In this document: positions 17,738 through 25,027 of the stretch, piece after piece | Numbering within the stretch: the stretch's first letter is position 1 | Layout of the letters: each line of letters begins with the position of its first letter | Source: [Clostridium] citroniae WAL-17108 | GTDB lineage: Bacteria; Bacillota; Clostridia; Lachnospirales; Lachnospiraceae | Direction: 5' to 3' | NCBI RefSeq assembly: GCF_000233455.1 | Contig: NZ_JH376420.1 | Coordinates: 2,038,634-2,102,633, forward strand | Length of the DNA stretch: 64,000 nt | Position numbers and translations under genes: made by a program | The notes under the pieces: model-generated | Database searches by the model: none | The model's input: the letters and a program-made list of their open reading frames with translations, nothing else | Told to the model about the DNA's origin: nothing

Positions 17738-17767
17738 TAGTATGGCATAAATGCAGTCCTCTTATTC
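17738..17767 (-). promoter_or_regulatory. Sigma-G-like forespore promoter
   Basis: On the minus strand GAATA (17763-17767) is separated by 18 bp from CATACTA (17738-17744). This matches the sigma-G pattern (GNATR, 17-18 bp, CATNNTA). It is about 42 nt before the ATG of the Asn-rich protein, and no convincing sigma-A promoter is seen there. Confidence 0.6.
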
Positions 17768-18285
17768 CAGAGAAAACAAAAAAATAAACAGAACGTCTGT
17801 CTGTTCTTATTCTAAAATTAAACAGGGTTCATTTTTCCATCTCTGGCAATTTTCATGAATTTTTTAATATGTCCACACACCATCTAACAGTAAAGTCCCT
17901 GTCCGCTTGTGACTTTGCCACGATAATTCCATGTCATTCCGGTCAAAAACCATCTCTTTTGCCCGCAAAAATGAGGAGCAAAAAAGACACCGTAGTGGAA
18001 ATACAATAAAACCAAGGGATTGTTCACCGCTTTAAACATCCATATCGTCAAAATAAGGTTGCTTTTTTCCTGAAAATATATTATAAATAATATGAGGAAA
18101 AATGGTTTCCCTTAAACCATGACCTCATCCTTATTAATTATTTATACTCCCCTTGAGTAAACACCGGATAGCTCCCCTATCCGGTGTTTCTCCGTATGGG
18201 ACATCTGGCGGTGGGACTTTTAACCGTAACTTTTGGCGTTGGAATCTCTGGCTGTGGAATCTCTGGCTGCCGATAAATTTCCCTC
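17768..18285. other. Intergenic region with hairpins
   Basis: No protein gene is supported in these 518 bp. It contains a 13-bp perfect hairpin at 18159-18189, a smaller ATGGTTT/AAACCAT hairpin near 18102-18120, and a direct repeat of GGAATCTCTGGCTGT near 18240-18270. The reading frame at 18134-18346 on the minus strand has no ribosome site and crosses the hairpin, so it is not called. Confidence 0.5.
18094..18190 (+). ncRNA. Candidate small RNA
   Basis: A plausible plus-strand promoter (TTGCTT 18059-18064, 17 bp, TATAAA 18082-18087) would start a transcript near 18094 that ends at the 13-bp hairpin 18159-18189 with a short TTT tail. The transcript would contain a second hairpin and a six-codon ORF (MVSLKP) with GAGGA in front. 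No known RNA family is recognised. The call rests only on promoter and hairpin spacing. Confidence 0.3.
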
Positions 18286-18314
18286 TTGACAAATCCCCTC
18301 CCCTATGATATATT
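18286..18314 (+). promoter_or_regulatory. Promoter of the cold-shock gene
   Basis: TTGACA (18286-18291), 17-bp spacer, TATATT (18309-18314) with an extended TGA before the -10. It implies an untranslated leader of about 120 nt for the cold-shock gene. Confidence 0.85.
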
Positions 18315-18343
18315 AAAAAAGTATTTTTGATTAATTCTGATTT

Positions 18344-18393
18344 CACATATTTTTGTAAGTCATGAACGAGTTGATGATTTACAAAAATATGTG
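18344..18393 (+). promoter_or_regulatory. Long hairpin in the cold-shock leader
   Basis: A perfect 15-bp AU-rich inverted repeat (arms CACATATTTTTGTAA and TTACAAAAATATGTG) encloses a 20-nt loop and is followed by a T-rich run, between the promoter and the ribosome site at 18431. Cold-shock mRNAs often carry temperature-responsive leaders, so this could act as an attenuator or thermosensor; function is inferred. Confidence 0.6.
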
Positions 18394-18444
18394 ATTTTTA
18401 TTTTTATTCAAGAAACACATATTATATTACAGGAGGTATCTTTC

Positions 18445-18648
18445 ATGAACAAAGGTACAGTTAAGTGGTTTAACTCACAAAAAGGATTTGGCTTTATCAC
18501 AAACGCAGAGAATGGCGAGGACATCTTCGTTCATTATTCAGGAATCGCTTCCAATGGCTTCAAGTCATTAGAGGATGGACAGTCCGTTACTTTTGACATT
18601 ACCAATGGCAATCGTGGCTTACAGGCTGTTAATGTGTGCGTAGCTTAA
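18445..18648 (+). CDS. CspA-family cold-shock protein
   Basis: A 67 aa nucleic-acid-binding protein consisting of one cold-shock domain. It has the RNP1-like motif KGFGFIT and RNP2-like DIFVHYSG, after the standard start [12 protein letters not shown]. It probably acts as an RNA chaperone in the cytosol. The ATG at 18445 follows AGGAGG by 8 nt; the longer frame from 18391 lies in the leader hairpin and is not used. The gene stands alone with its own promoter and a structured leader. Confidence 0.96.
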   Translation: MNKGTVKWFNSQKGFGFITNAENGEDIFVHYSGIASNGFKSLEDGQSVTFDITNGNRGLQAVNVCVA

Positions 18649-18770
18649 GCATATACGTTTCGTGACAGATCAAAGGGGCACCGCAGGACCGGGAGTTTTG
18701 CAGGCTCCTTTTTTGCTGCCCGGACACAGGCCCGGCTGTCCTGGGAGGACATATTTAACAATTTCAGCGC

Positions 18771-18816
18771 AAAAGAACGCGCCCCGAGACTTTCGTCCCA
18801 GGGCGCGTCTTTTATT
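18771..18816. terminator. Bidirectional terminator between the cold-shock and NlpC/P60 genes
   Basis: An ACGCGCCC/GGGCGCGT stem (18777-18784 and 18801-18808) with a 16-nt loop, with A-rich and T-rich flanks. It serves the convergent genes on either side. A weaker GGAG/CTCC-TTTTTT hairpin near 18697-18716 may also stop the cold-shock transcript. Confidence 0.85.
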
Positions 18817-18828
18817 ATATTTGAAAAT

Positions 18829-19551
18829 CTATCCTAACACATTAATGATCTTAACCGGATTCCTGTAATTCCAGTTAGATATGGTAATACCCGTGCGCTC
18901 CGTGGAAGCATGTACAATCTGTCCGTTTCCAATATACATGGCCACGTGATTGATACCCCTTGTGCTGCCGTAAAACAGCAGATCTCCCGGCTGCATCTGG
19001 TCGGCTCCAATGGCCACACCCTGCTGGGCTTGTCCACCGGAAGAGCGGTTCATGCTGATGCCTGCGGAGTTCTGGAGCACGTATCTTGTAAATCCGGAAC
19101 AATCCACACCTGTGCGGGGATCGCTGCCGCCGTATCTGTATCTTCCCCCTACAAACTGCATGGCATAATTAACCACCTGCTGCCTTTTGTAACTGTTGGA
19201 AGACTCCAGTGCATCCTGCTGCACTTCCGCCATCTCATCCGCCGCCACCTCTTCTACCGTAGCATTACCGGATACCGGAAGATATCCTTCGGTGTCGTTC
19301 ACACGGATCTTCATCCATCCGTTTCCTAAATCCTCTAATACCTCGTATGTATTCCCTACCTGGGCTGTCATCAGTACTTCTTCGCTGTCTTGGCTTTTGT
19401 TGATATTCACACTCTCTGATGTAATGGTCGCTACATATGTACCTGCTGTAAATCCTGGTCCGATGGCTGCCAGGGATGTAAACGGATTCATTACCATCAG
19501 CATTCCGCACACAGCGCCTGTTCTTAAAAGTTGACTTAACATACGTTTCAT
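18829..19551 (-). CDS. Secreted SH3-NlpC/P60 cell-wall endopeptidase (copy 1)
   Basis: Predicted peptidoglycan hydrolase (240 aa) cleaving peptide stems outside the cell. It has a signal peptide (about 1-29, ending FTSLAA), one bacterial SH3 domain (about 38-100, with GNGWMKIRVNDTEGYLP) and a C-terminal NlpC/P60 domain. The catalytic Cys is at about 151 (TGVDCSGFTRYV), with His about 202 (GINHVAMYIG) and His about 214 (IVHAS). The ATG at 19551 is preferred over 19569: GGGAG lies upstream and it gives a cleaner signal peptide. It is a paralogue of the gene at 19778-20497, with a matching leader that contains a WalR-like box. Confidence 0.93.
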   Translation of the reverse strand: MKRMLSQLLRTGAVCGMLMVMNPFTSLAAIGPGFTAGTYVATITSESVNINKSQDSEEVLMTAQVGNTYEVLEDLGNGWMKIRVNDTEGYLPVSGNATVEEVAADEMAEVQQDALESSNSYKRQQVVNYAMQFVGGRYRYGGSDPRTGVDCSGFTRYVLQNSAGISMNRSSGGQAQQGVAIGADQMQPGDLLFYGSTRGINHVAMYIGNGQIVHASTERTGITISNWNYRNPVKIINVLG

Positions 19552-19606
19552 TAAAAGGAAATCTCCCATCCTGTTTTAATGGTGAATGCAACCCTGTTCT
19601 TGATTT

Positions 19607-19623
19607 GTTACATAAGTGTTACA
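19607..19623 (-). promoter_or_regulatory. WalR-like box in the leader of P60 copy 1
   Basis: The minus strand reads TGTAAC-ACTTA-TGTAAC, an exact fit to the published WalR (YycF) direct-repeat pattern TGTWAH-N5-TGTWAH. It starts 14 nt downstream of the -10, that is, around +8 of the likely transcript. Confidence 0.6.
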
Positions 19624-19637
19624 TTCATTACGAATTT

Positions 19638-19665
19638 ATTATATCACATTTTCATATTTCGTCAA
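19638..19665 (-). promoter_or_regulatory. Promoter of P60 copy 1
   Basis: Minus strand TTGACG (19660-19665), 16-bp spacer, TATAAT (19638-19643). Confidence 0.8.
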
Positions 19666-19762
19666 CATCTTTAGACATTTTTAATAATTTAAATATCATT
19701 TTTAACAATTTCAGTGCAAGATGTAACATATCAGGCGGATTAGAAGTGCGTCTCTGCAAAGC

Positions 19763-19790
19763 AAAAAACCTGCTGTCCTAAGACAGCAGG
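19763..19790 (-). terminator. Terminator overlapping the stop codon of P60 copy 2
   Basis: The last coding bases form the 5' arm of a CCTGCTGTC/GACAGCAGG stem (19782-19790 and 19769-19777) whose loop contains the TAG stop; six T residues follow. It insulates copy 1 from copy 2. Confidence 0.88.
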
Positions 19791-20497
19791 CTGACGATCT
19801 TAACCGGCTCCCGGTAATCGTATGGGGATGTTTTAATTCCCGTCTTTTCAGTGGAGGCGTGGACGATCTTGCCGTCTCCTATATACAAGGCCACATGGTT
19901 GATACCGCCTGAACCGCTGTAGAACAACAGATCTCCGGGCTGCATCTCCTCCACGGTCACCTGCTTCCCATAGGAAGACTGTCCCTTGGAAGAATGGGGC
20001 AGGGCGATGGAAGCTGAATTGGACAGCACATACCGCGTAAAACCGGAGCAGTCCACCCCACGGTTGGGGTCAACTCCGCCGTACACATATCTGCCTCCCA
20101 CAAACTGCATGGCATATTCCACTACCTGACGGCGCTTTTTAACGTTCTCATCAACGGTTTCATGGGCTTTTTCCACCACGGATGCATTGCCCGTGGTCCG
20201 GATATACCCTTCCCGTCCTCCGGTGCGGATCTTTACCCATCCCTGGCCGGCGCCGGACAACGCCTCGTAGGTCTGGCCTCTCATGACCTGGCCCTGCTTT
20301 TCTGAACGCTCGCTTGCGTATGTATATACATCCACGGCCGGGGCTTCAATCTTCACCACATAGGATGACCGCGTCTTAACCTCTGCCTGCCTTGCAGCTG
20401 CCTGGCTGTCCTGGGGACATGCAATGGACAGACCTGCCACCAGGCACAGAACTCCCGATATCTTCAGTAACCCGTTCCAAAAATCACGTTTATTCAA
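19778..20497 (-). CDS. Secreted SH3-NlpC/P60 cell-wall endopeptidase (copy 2)
   Basis: A 239 aa paralogue of the preceding hydrolase with the same order: signal peptide (about 1-34), SH3 domain (about 46-108) and NlpC/P60 domain with Cys about 150 (RGVDCSGF), His about 201 and His about 213. The start is TTG at 20497, with AGGAAACAGG just upstream; no ATG fits. It has its own near-consensus promoter, a WalR-like box at the same place as copy 1, and a terminator that includes its stop codon. The two genes are therefore separately transcribed despite being adjacent, and probably arose by tandem duplication. Confidence 0.92.
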   Translation of the reverse strand: MNKRDFWNGLLKISGVLCLVAGLSIACPQDSQAAARQAEVKTRSSYVVKIEAPAVDVYTYASERSEKQGQVMRGQTYEALSGAGQGWVKIRTGGREGYIRTTGNASVVEKAHETVDENVKKRRQVVEYAMQFVGGRYVYGGVDPNRGVDCSGFTRYVLSNSASIALPHSSKGQSSYGKQVTVEEMQPGDLLFYSGSGGINHVALYIGDGKIVHASTEKTGIKTSPYDYREPVKIVSLLS

Positions 20498-20539
20498 ACC
20501 TGTTTCCTGCCTTATATCCTTTTATTTCGATTACAATAT

Positions 20540-20556
20540 GTTACGTAATTATTACA
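20540..20556 (-). promoter_or_regulatory. WalR-like box in the leader of P60 copy 2
   Basis: The minus strand reads TGTAAT-AATTA-CGTAAC, one base off the TGTWAH-N5-TGTWAH pattern. It lies 13 nt past the -10, almost the same offset as in copy 1, although the surrounding leader sequences differ. Confidence 0.5.
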
Positions 20557-20569
20557 TTTGTTAAAATAA

Positions 20570-20598
20570 AGTATATAATTATTTTACATATTTGTCAA
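20570..20598 (-). promoter_or_regulatory. Promoter of P60 copy 2
   Basis: Minus strand TTGACA (20593-20598), 17-bp spacer, TATACT (20570-20575). Confidence 0.85.
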
Positions 20599-20663
20599 CT
20601 ATAAGAGGATATTATTACAGCAGGATATCTCTGCCAGGGCTGTCCTTTTTCCAGAACAGCCCC

Positions 20664-21170
20664 TTATCTGCGGGGTCCCCTGAACATCCACACCACCATC
20701 ATAACCAGGAGTATGGGCCAGATATAGGACAGGATCCAGCCTGCCAGGCCCATGATCCCAAAGAACACGGTCATGATCAGGAGAATAAAAAGGAATACCA
20801 CCAGGCCTGCAATCAGCCTGACGTACCATTTACTGAAATCCACATAGTGGAATTTGGGGTCCTTATGGTAGGGATCCTGGCTCTCTCTCTGGGTGTATCC
20901 TCCCCCTGTCCCCTCATCATAAGCAGCGCCTGAGCCGTAAGTGTCAAACCCGTCCGGACGGTCTTCCGTATCCAGAGCGGCATCCACAATGGTCCTGGCA
21001 ATGATCTTGGGACCGCCCAGCCCTTCAATGACCTCCTCCTCGGTATGTCCTTTGGCAGCCTCCTCCGTAATATAGGAATCATAATATCTCAGATTCTCCT
21101 GTATGATGGAATGGGGTACACGCCCTTCCAGCTCAGCTTTTAATCCCTGTAAAAATTCTAACTTACTCAT
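20664..21170 (-). CDS. DUF1700 (HAAS-type) membrane protein
   Basis: A 168 aa protein with an N-terminal helical HAAS/DUF1700 signature (MSKLEFLQGLKAELEGRVP, RYYDSYITEEAAKGHTEEEVIEGLGGPKIIA), a Gly/Asp-rich linker and two C-terminal membrane helices (about 112-133 and 138-163). DUF1700 proteins are often partners of PadR-type regulators, but no padR gene is present here. The ATG overlaps the stop of fbp (TAATG), so the two are coupled. A GGGCTGT/ACAGCCC hairpin without a T tract follows the stop. Function unknown. Confidence 0.85.
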   Translation of the reverse strand: MSKLEFLQGLKAELEGRVPHSIIQENLRYYDSYITEEAAKGHTEEEVIEGLGGPKIIARTIVDAALDTEDRPDGFDTYGSGAAYDEGTGGGYTQRESQDPYHKDPKFHYVDFSKWYVRLIAGLVVFLFILLIMTVFFGIMGLAGWILSYIWPILLVMMVVWMFRGPRR

Positions 21171-23107
21171 TACTCAACCCTTTCTTTTATGGTACCTTCT
21201 CTGTAAGCCGCCACCAGCTCTTTTAAATCAGCGATTTGCCCCTTTAATTCCCGGCCTTTATCCGTGTCCGCCACCATGACCCTGGTTTTTACCTTTTCCA
21301 CCACCGATACCTTAGGCGTGCTCTCTTTTTTGGGGTCAAAGGGCATGTGCTCCGCCAGGGCCAGGTGATGGGAATTATAGATCAGGGTATATCCCGCGAT
21401 CCCCGTGGTGCTCTGATATGCCTTGGACAGCCCTCCGTCAATGATAAACAGCTTACCGCCTGCCTTCATGGGCTTTTCCCCGTCCTTTAACTTCACCGGC
21501 ACATGACCGTTGATGATATGGGATCCCTCCACGGGAAGGCCAAATTCCTCCAATAAACGGTTGCAGAATTCTTCCTTCACACTCAGCTGGTAATATGGAT
21601 TCATGACCTCCTTGTGGGTCGCCTTATCCTCCACAAAATAGTGCTCAAATGTGGTCATTTTGTCCTTTCCGAACACCGGTGACTTGGCTCCGCACCAGAG
21701 ATACCACATCAGGTCCATGGCAGTCTCTTTCCCCGCAGTCCCCTCAGGCATAAAATATGCGTTCTGCATCTGCCGGTCAAAATAATCCATCAGCGCCTTT
21801 CCCTTGTAATCGACTCCGTCAATGGTGATGGTATCAAAGGTTCCGTCCTTTTTCATGGGTATGCAGCCATGGTACAGAAGATTGGAGTTGTAGCACTTAT
21901 ACATACCTCCGTGGGAATAGAGGAATTTAACGTGTTTGTGCAGAAGATCGCTGTGCTTAAAGGATGCCTGCAGGGTGCGCAGAAGTTCCTTTTCCCCCCT
22001 GGTCAGCTCCAGCGGATTCCCCGGATTCACAGTGGGCAGGTTCATATCCATCATGGGATATGGCCTTCCGTCAATGGACACGGTCCCCTGTTCAAAATCA
22101 ATATTGTCAAGAAGGACCCGGTTCTCCATCCCGTACTCAGGATGGCGCTTCATCATGGCCCCCTCCACTTTAAACTGGATAATGGCAATGGCCTTATGCA
22201 TCTTGGCAGCCAGGCCGGGGTCCACTGCATCATAGATATTCTCATCCAGTATCTTGGGCATAAACCGCACGCAGGCGTCATCCTGGTACACCCTGGCCGC
22301 AAACATGGAAAGGGGGCGAAGGTTGATGCCGTACCCGTCCTCCAGCACATCAAAGCTGTTATAGCTGATGGCAATGCGCAGCACATTGCAGATACAGGCC
22401 AGGTTGCCGGTTGCCGCCCCCATCCAGGAAATATCATGATTGCCCCACTGTACATCCACATCATGGAAATTCATCAGCTCATTCATGATAATGTCCGCCC
22501 TCGGCCCCCTGTCATAGATATCCCCTATAATATGAAGGTTATCAATGGTCAGGTTCTGGATCAAATGGCACAGCGCTATGATGAACTTGTCCGCAATGTT
22601 GTTGTCAATGATGGAGTGGATGATCTCATTGTAGTACAGCTTTTTGTTGTCATCATTGTAATCCACATGGAGCAGCTCATCAATAATGTAGGCAAACTCC
22701 CTGGGCATCTTCTTTCGCACCTTGGAGCGGGTGTACTTGGAGGATACCTCCTTGCAGCTCTGCACCAGCCGGTAGATGGTAATTTTCTGCCAATCCTCCG
22801 TAAAATGTCCCTGCTTTATCATTCTGCCCAGATTCCGCTCAGGATAGTAGATCAGATTTGCCAGCTGCACCTGTTCATCCTCAGGTATCAGGTGGCCGAA
22901 GGTGTCTTTGATCTTCTCTCTGGTAATACCGGAGGATGAGCGCAAAAGATGAATGAACGCTTCATATTCCCCATGGAGATCGCTGAAAAAGTATTCCGTT
23001 CCCTTTGGAAGGCTGCAGATTGCCATGAGATTGACGATTTCACTGGTCGCCGCCTTAACCGTGGGGTATTCCTTTGCCAGAAGCCGCAGATATGCCAAAT
23101 CCCTCAT
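21170..23107 (-). CDS. fbp: Fructose-1,6-bisphosphatase, class 3
   Basis: Gluconeogenic phosphatase producing fructose 6-phosphate from fructose 1,6-bisphosphate. The 645 aa length and metallophosphoesterase motifs (FFSDLHGEYEAF, IGDIYDRGPRAD, QWGNHDISWMGA, INGHVPVK) are those of the Firmicute class 3 enzyme. The ATG at 23107 is selected because GGGGAG lies 9 nt upstream; the GTG at 23128 and the ATG at 23113 are badly spaced. It is divergent from the MBL-hydrolase gene and coupled to the DUF1700 gene. Confidence 0.96.
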   Translation of the reverse strand: MRDLAYLRLLAKEYPTVKAATSEIVNLMAICSLPKGTEYFFSDLHGEYEAFIHLLRSSSGITREKIKDTFGHLIPEDEQVQLANLIYYPERNLGRMIKQGHFTEDWQKITIYRLVQSCKEVSSKYTRSKVRKKMPREFAYIIDELLHVDYNDDNKKLYYNEIIHSIIDNNIADKFIIALCHLIQNLTIDNLHIIGDIYDRGPRADIIMNELMNFHDVDVQWGNHDISWMGAATGNLACICNVLRIAISYNSFDVLEDGYGINLRPLSMFAARVYQDDACVRFMPKILDENIYDAVDPGLAAKMHKAIAIIQFKVEGAMMKRHPEYGMENRVLLDNIDFEQGTVSIDGRPYPMMDMNLPTVNPGNPLELTRGEKELLRTLQASFKHSDLLHKHVKFLYSHGGMYKCYNSNLLYHGCIPMKKDGTFDTITIDGVDYKGKALMDYFDRQMQNAYFMPEGTAGKETAMDLMWYLWCGAKSPVFGKDKMTTFEHYFVEDKATHKEVMNPYYQLSVKEEFCNRLLEEFGLPVEGSHIINGHVPVKLKDGEKPMKAGGKLFIIDGGLSKAYQSTTGIAGYTLIYNSHHLALAEHMPFDPKKESTPKVSVVEKVKTRVMVADTDKGRELKGQIADLKELVAAYREGTIKERVE

Positions 23108-23250
23108 TGTCATATTCTCCCCAATCACAATTGCATTTTGTTTAAAGTTATAGTAACATATTCTTAAGTAAATGAAAAGTTTTTCCAGCTGAACAAAGAG
23201 TTAATATTGATTAAGATTATCTAAAATTTTTTCTAAGGAGACGGAAATAT

Positions 23251-24054
23251 ATGGAAAATTTATATGTGTTTGGAACAGGAAATGCCCAGGCAACCCATTG
23301 CTATAACACCTGTTTCGCCCTCAGGGACGGGGATGAATACTTTATGGTGGATGCGGGCGGCGGCAACGGCATCCTGCGTATTCTGGAGGATATGGATGTA
23401 GACATATGCCATATCCACAACATCTTTGTGACCCATGAACACACGGATCATATCCTGGGAATCGTATGGATGGTGAGAATGATCGCAACCGCTATGAGAA
23501 AGGGCGCCTACGAGGGCGAACTGCAGATCTACTGCCACCAGGACCTGGTGGAAACCATTTCCACCATCTGCCGCCTGACCATGCAGGGCAAATTTTATAA
23601 GATGATCGGAAGCCGCATCTTCCTGGTTCCTGTGGAGGACGTGGAAACCGTCCATATCCTGGATTATGACGTGACATTTTTTGACATCCTTTCCACCAAA
23701 GCCAAGCAGTTTGGTTTTACCACCACCTTAAAGAACGGGCTTAAATTCACCTGTGCTGGAGATGAACCATACAATCCCGACTGCCGCGCCTATGTGGAGG
23801 GAAGTGACTGGCTTCTCCACGAGGCATTCTGCCTGTACCGGGACCGCGAAATATTTGCCCCCTATGAAAAGCACCACAGCACTGTCAAGGAGGCCTGTGA
23901 ACTGGCCGGGGAGCTGAACATCCCAAACCTTGTGCTGTGGCACACGGAGGACAAACAGCTGGCCCAGCGCAAAGCACTGTACACAGAGGAAGGCAGGGAG
24001 TACTATCACGGCAATCTGCTGGTGCCTGAGGACAGGGAGATCATATCTCTCTAA
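23251..24054 (+). CDS. MBL-fold metallo-hydrolase, RNase Z-like
   Basis: Cytosolic metallo-beta-lactamase-fold protein of 267 aa. The zinc motif THEHTDHILGIVW is at about 61-73; further ligand candidates are the Asp in CAGDEPYN and the His in LVLWHTED. The segment HHSTVKEACELAGEL is like the C-terminal part of tRNase Z-type proteins, but the protein lacks a clear exosite, so tRNA processing is not assured. AAGGAG precedes the ATG. LysM gene follows after 54 nt. Confidence 0.88.
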   Translation: MENLYVFGTGNAQATHCYNTCFALRDGDEYFMVDAGGGNGILRILEDMDVDICHIHNIFVTHEHTDHILGIVWMVRMIATAMRKGAYEGELQIYCHQDLVETISTICRLTMQGKFYKMIGSRIFLVPVEDVETVHILDYDVTFFDILSTKAKQFGFTTTLKNGLKFTCAGDEPYNPDCRAYVEGSDWLLHEAFCLYRDREIFAPYEKHHSTVKEACELAGELNIPNLVLWHTEDKQLAQRKALYTEEGREYYHGNLLVPEDREIISL

Positions 24055-24108
24055 GGAGCGGCCGCACTGCCATCTGAAAAGCCGCCGTATAAGAAAAGGA
24101 GGACCGGA

Positions 24109-24951
24109 ATGACAAGATCAATGAGCAGGACAGGAAGGGTGATATTTTCTGCCCTCCTATTATTTGGTTCCATCTGCCTTTGTTCCGCTCTCTTTTTTCA
24201 GGCAGAAGCCCGGGCGGAGACCTCCGGCCCCGTGGGGCTGATGGAAGGAGTAAGCGACAGCAAGGGCAATCCTGTCCTGTATCCGCCCACGGATATTGAA
24301 TTCAGTACCTCAGACCAGGGGTTTAATTTTAGCGGAGGGATCCACTGGTCCCATGAGCAAAACGCATATTCCGACCAGTTCATGCACGATCCGGTGAATC
24401 ACTGGGATTCTGCTTTTCAATACACCTACTTCAGCCTGGACACGGATGTCTCCTATTTCAGCGAAGTGGAGATGGATGGAAAAACAGAACGGATCGAGGG
24501 CGCTTCTATTGAGCCCATGGCCATCTCCTCCGTGGAGGCCGTGAACGGAGCTCCCGCATCCGTATACCGGGCCAATCCCGATGCGGAGCCGGACCGCTGG
24601 TTCTCCCTGCTTCCTGACAAATACAAAGCCTATAAAGGGAAGGGAAAAACCATAAAAGTAACCCTGTATTTCCGCGTTCTGGATAAAGACGGGGTGGAAC
24701 ATACCATGCCTTTGGGCACCCACTTCTTCATGGACCGGCAGCCCGCCTATTACCAAGTCAACAGTGACGGATGGGGACACGAATACATGGTCCAGAAAGG
24801 AGACTGCCTTTCCAGCTTGGCAAACCTGTGGTACCACGACCCATCCCTTTGGCGGGAAATATATGAATGCAACCGTGATACCATTACAGACCCTGATGTG
24901 ATCATTGCAGGGCAGATGATCCATATGCCGGAGCGGTTTGTGGTGAAATGA
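24109..24951 (+). CDS. Secreted LysM-domain protein
   Basis: Exported protein of 280 aa with an N-terminal signal peptide (about 1-36, hydrophobic core VIFSALLLFGSICLCSALFF). A central region of about 180 residues is unlike any family I recognise. The C-terminal LysM domain (about 226-276: EYMVQKGDCLSSLANLWYHD, DPDVIIAGQMIHMP) should bind peptidoglycan. The ATG has AAAGGAGG upstream. The gene ends just before a strong terminator shared with the convergent dehydrogenase gene. Its role in the wall is unknown. Confidence 0.85.
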   Translation: MTRSMSRTGRVIFSALLLFGSICLCSALFFQAEARAETSGPVGLMEGVSDSKGNPVLYPPTDIEFSTSDQGFNFSGGIHWSHEQNAYSDQFMHDPVNHWDSAFQYTYFSLDTDVSYFSEVEMDGKTERIEGASIEPMAISSVEAVNGAPASVYRANPDAEPDRWFSLLPDKYKAYKGKGKTIKVTLYFRVLDKDGVEHTMPLGTHFFMDRQPAYYQVNSDGWGHEYMVQKGDCLSSLANLWYHDPSLWREIYECNRDTITDPDVIIAGQMIHMPERFVVK

Positions 24952-24967
24952 TTTCTGCCCTGTATGA

Positions 24968-25020
24968 ACATACGGGCCAGCGGTTCTCATCAACCGCTGG
25001 CCCGTATGTCCATTTCTTCT
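24968..25020. terminator. Bidirectional terminator
   Basis: An 18-bp perfect stem (arms 24968-24985 and 24992-25009, loop of 6) lies between the convergent LysM and alcohol dehydrogenase genes. T-rich sequence follows on the plus strand. Confidence 0.92.
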
Positions 25021-25027
25021 CTGTTTT

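Noticed and set aside
18134-18346. 70-codon minus-strand frame
   Set aside because: It overlaps the cold-shock promoter and the 13-bp hairpin and has no ribosome site.
21869-22939. Long plus-strand reading frame (356 codons) opposite fbp
   Set aside because: It lies antisense to a clear class 3 fructose bisphosphatase, has no ribosome site and shows no family motif; it is a codon-bias shadow.
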